The notes beneath the pieces were generated by a model. The model saw only the letters and a program-made list of their open reading frames with translations. It made no database searches and had not been told where the DNA came from. Shown here in pieces: positions 62,479 to 64,000 of a stretch of DNA of 64,000 bases (its first letter is position 1; each line of letters opens with the position of its first letter). Source of the DNA: Sphaerulina vaccinii (taxonomy: Eukaryota; Ascomycota; Dothideomycetes; Mycosphaerellales; Mycosphaerellaceae). The stretch spans positions 1,116,001-1,180,000 of the forward strand of contig JAKUDP010000028.1 of NCBI GenBank assembly GCA_022570795.1, written 5' to 3'. The translations under genes were made by a program, and so were the position numbers.

Positions 62479-63910
62479 ATGTGGGTGCTTCTCTGGATAT
62501 GTGCGTTTCTATTCAGCAGCAATGCTGCTGCACTGAATATCAATGATAACAGGAGCCATCGACATGACGACGACGCCGCCGACCTTTACACCTTTCAACG
62601 ACGAGACCATCTAGAGAGCGGCAGTGTGGCCAGGATACCCACATGTGCAGAGCCATGTCAGAAGCAATACCAGATCAACACCACGACTGAGTGTACGCAC
62701 CACGATGTCTTCGATTCCGACATTACACGATGTATACGACACACATGTCCCCACCTCCAAGACGTCCTCGATTGGCAAACATACTACGCAACCACTGTAT
62801 GTGGCCTCGAGCCTCGTAGCACCGCCACACGTGACACTGTGGTTGCATGGACTCTCTTCATAATCGCCACGCTCTCTGTCGTGGGTAGATTACTGGCACG
62901 CTCACGTTGGTTTCTTCAGGGACCTGGATTCTGGTGGGACGACTGGTTGGTGGTTGCCCTATGGGTGCTTGGGACCGAGATGATTGCATGTCTCTTTCCC
63001 ATACAAAACAACTATGGAGGCCGAGATGCTATTGGTGTCGTTGACGCTGAGCATGTTCAAGGCATGTTGAAGTGGATCTTCATCAGCGTGCCCTTTTACA
63101 TGCTGGGCACTTATGGTACCAAGATCGTTTGGATCTTGCTCTATATGAGGATGTAAGATCACCTAAATCGACCTCCCCTACGATAATATGTGTGCTAATC
63201 CTCTCTGCGATGATAGGTGGGACTTCAACACAGCTTTCCGCAAAATTTGCTGGGGCTCCATCAGTATCCTCCTCATGGCCACAGTAGGCTTCACAGTCGG
63301 AGTCATAGTAATCATGTGGCCAATGAAATACTACATGGACGACAACCCCCCCATCGTGCGACAATGGTATGACGGTATCAATCTCTACGCCGCAGTATTC
63401 GGCGTCGCAGCCATCAACATCGCCATGGACTTCTGGGTTCTCCTCTTCCCTATCCCGAAACTCATGGCTCTCACCGGTGTGTCCAAGCAGAAGAAAATGG
63501 GCATATGCGGAGTCTTCCTTCTGGGATTCATATGCACTGCTATCAGCATTGTCCGACTATATTACATTATCCCGATCAGGAATACCACGAATGCCACGTT
63601 TGATTTTGCGCCTTTTCAGACTTGGTCGAAAGTTGAAGTCGATTTGAGTATGATTTCTTGCAATCTACCGGCACTGGCGGGCTTGATCAAGCGACTACGA
63701 ACGAAATTTCGCGAATCGAGGGCTGATAGCGATGAGAGTGGTGCTGGTATGACTAGTCATCGGTCGCCGCCCAAGCACACGCCGAAGTTGAATACTTGGA
63801 AGGAAGGCAGTATTAGTATATCGACTTCGGAGGAGGGACGTCGGAGTATGAGTATAAGTGAGGATGAATATAGACCTATGGGTGAACGAGTAGCTCAGAC
63901 GCCTGATTAG
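62479..63910 (+). CDS. PTH11-like seven-transmembrane receptor with degenerate CFEM-like domain
   Basis: Exons 62479-63152 and 63217-63910 with a 64-nt intron encode 455 residues. The ATG at 62479 begins a signal peptide (MWVLLWICAFLFSSNAAA). The ectodomain has six cysteines (PTCAEPCQKQ, TECTHHD, TRCIRHTCPH, TVCGLE), resembling a CFEM domain that lacks its CxC pair. Seven hydrophobic segments follow (TVVAWTLFIIATLSVVGRLL, WWDDWLVVALWVLGTEMIAC and onwards), with the WxDDW motif of fungal rhodopsin-like PTH11 receptors and a Ser-rich cytosolic tail. Pth11 senses surface cues in Magnaporthe; the ligand here is unknown. Confidence 0.9.
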
Positions 63911-64000
63911 CAGTGCTCACGATAGAAACAAAACAGAACGACATTACTACGGATGTTTCAATTGAACATTACGGCATGTCGGAGAAGAACTTGAAGTAAC

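Overview
This window is nuclear DNA of a filamentous ascomycete. Genes sit on both strands and are interrupted by short introns (about 45 to 65 nt) with GTRNGT-type donors and CTRAC-like branch points. It carries hallmark Pezizomycotina families: HET-domain proteins, a PTH11-type receptor, SLA1 with its TG-repeat tail, and a fused mitochondrial acetylglutamate kinase/reductase. The flavour is dothideomycete, perhaps Mycosphaerellales, but that placement is inference from recalled protein resemblance only.

Layout. 1-3.0 kb is the 3' part of SLA1. 3.0-5.6 kb is a repeat-rich island with a broken FAD monooxygenase. 5.6-17.4 kb is a core block: MMS19, a secreted GH128 glycosidase, GID4, Mago nashi and coatomer beta. 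17.6-20.4 kb holds three tandem tRNA-like repeat units and a broken HET-ankyrin gene. 21-31.6 kb has the arginine enzyme, an intact HET gene, exocyst SEC10, the SDH assembly factor SDHAF1 and an aldo-keto reductase. 32.4-43 kb is more lineage-specific: an I78-type inhibitor, an orphan protein, F-box-like and small paralogous proteins, a coiled-coil protein, an eight-exon Hsp70-like ATPase and another coiled-coil protein. 43-44 kb holds a 30-bp minisatellite and two more tRNA-like units. 44-50.5 kb has REX3 RNA exonuclease, an LPL1-like lipase, a GT32 glycosyltransferase and a small orphan. 50.5-55.5 kb is gene-poor around a decayed HET gene flanked by short direct repeats. 55.5-59.3 kb returns to core genes: PP2A activator, coatomer epsilon and the SNARE USE1. 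59.6-62.3 kb has a split small gene and degenerate repeats, and 62.5-63.9 kb encodes a PTH11-like receptor.

Themes. Several products serve secretion and trafficking: COPI beta and epsilon, USE1 for Golgi-to-ER retrieval, SEC10 for exocytosis and SLA1 for endocytosis. The accessory genes differ from the core genes in condition: of three HET genes only one is intact. The other two and the FAD monooxygenase carry in-frame stops or frameshifts, and each lies beside repeats. The most novel-looking structure is a family of roughly 235-bp tandem units whose 5' end resembles the 5' half of a tRNA including the A box. There are five copies in two clusters of opposite orientation.
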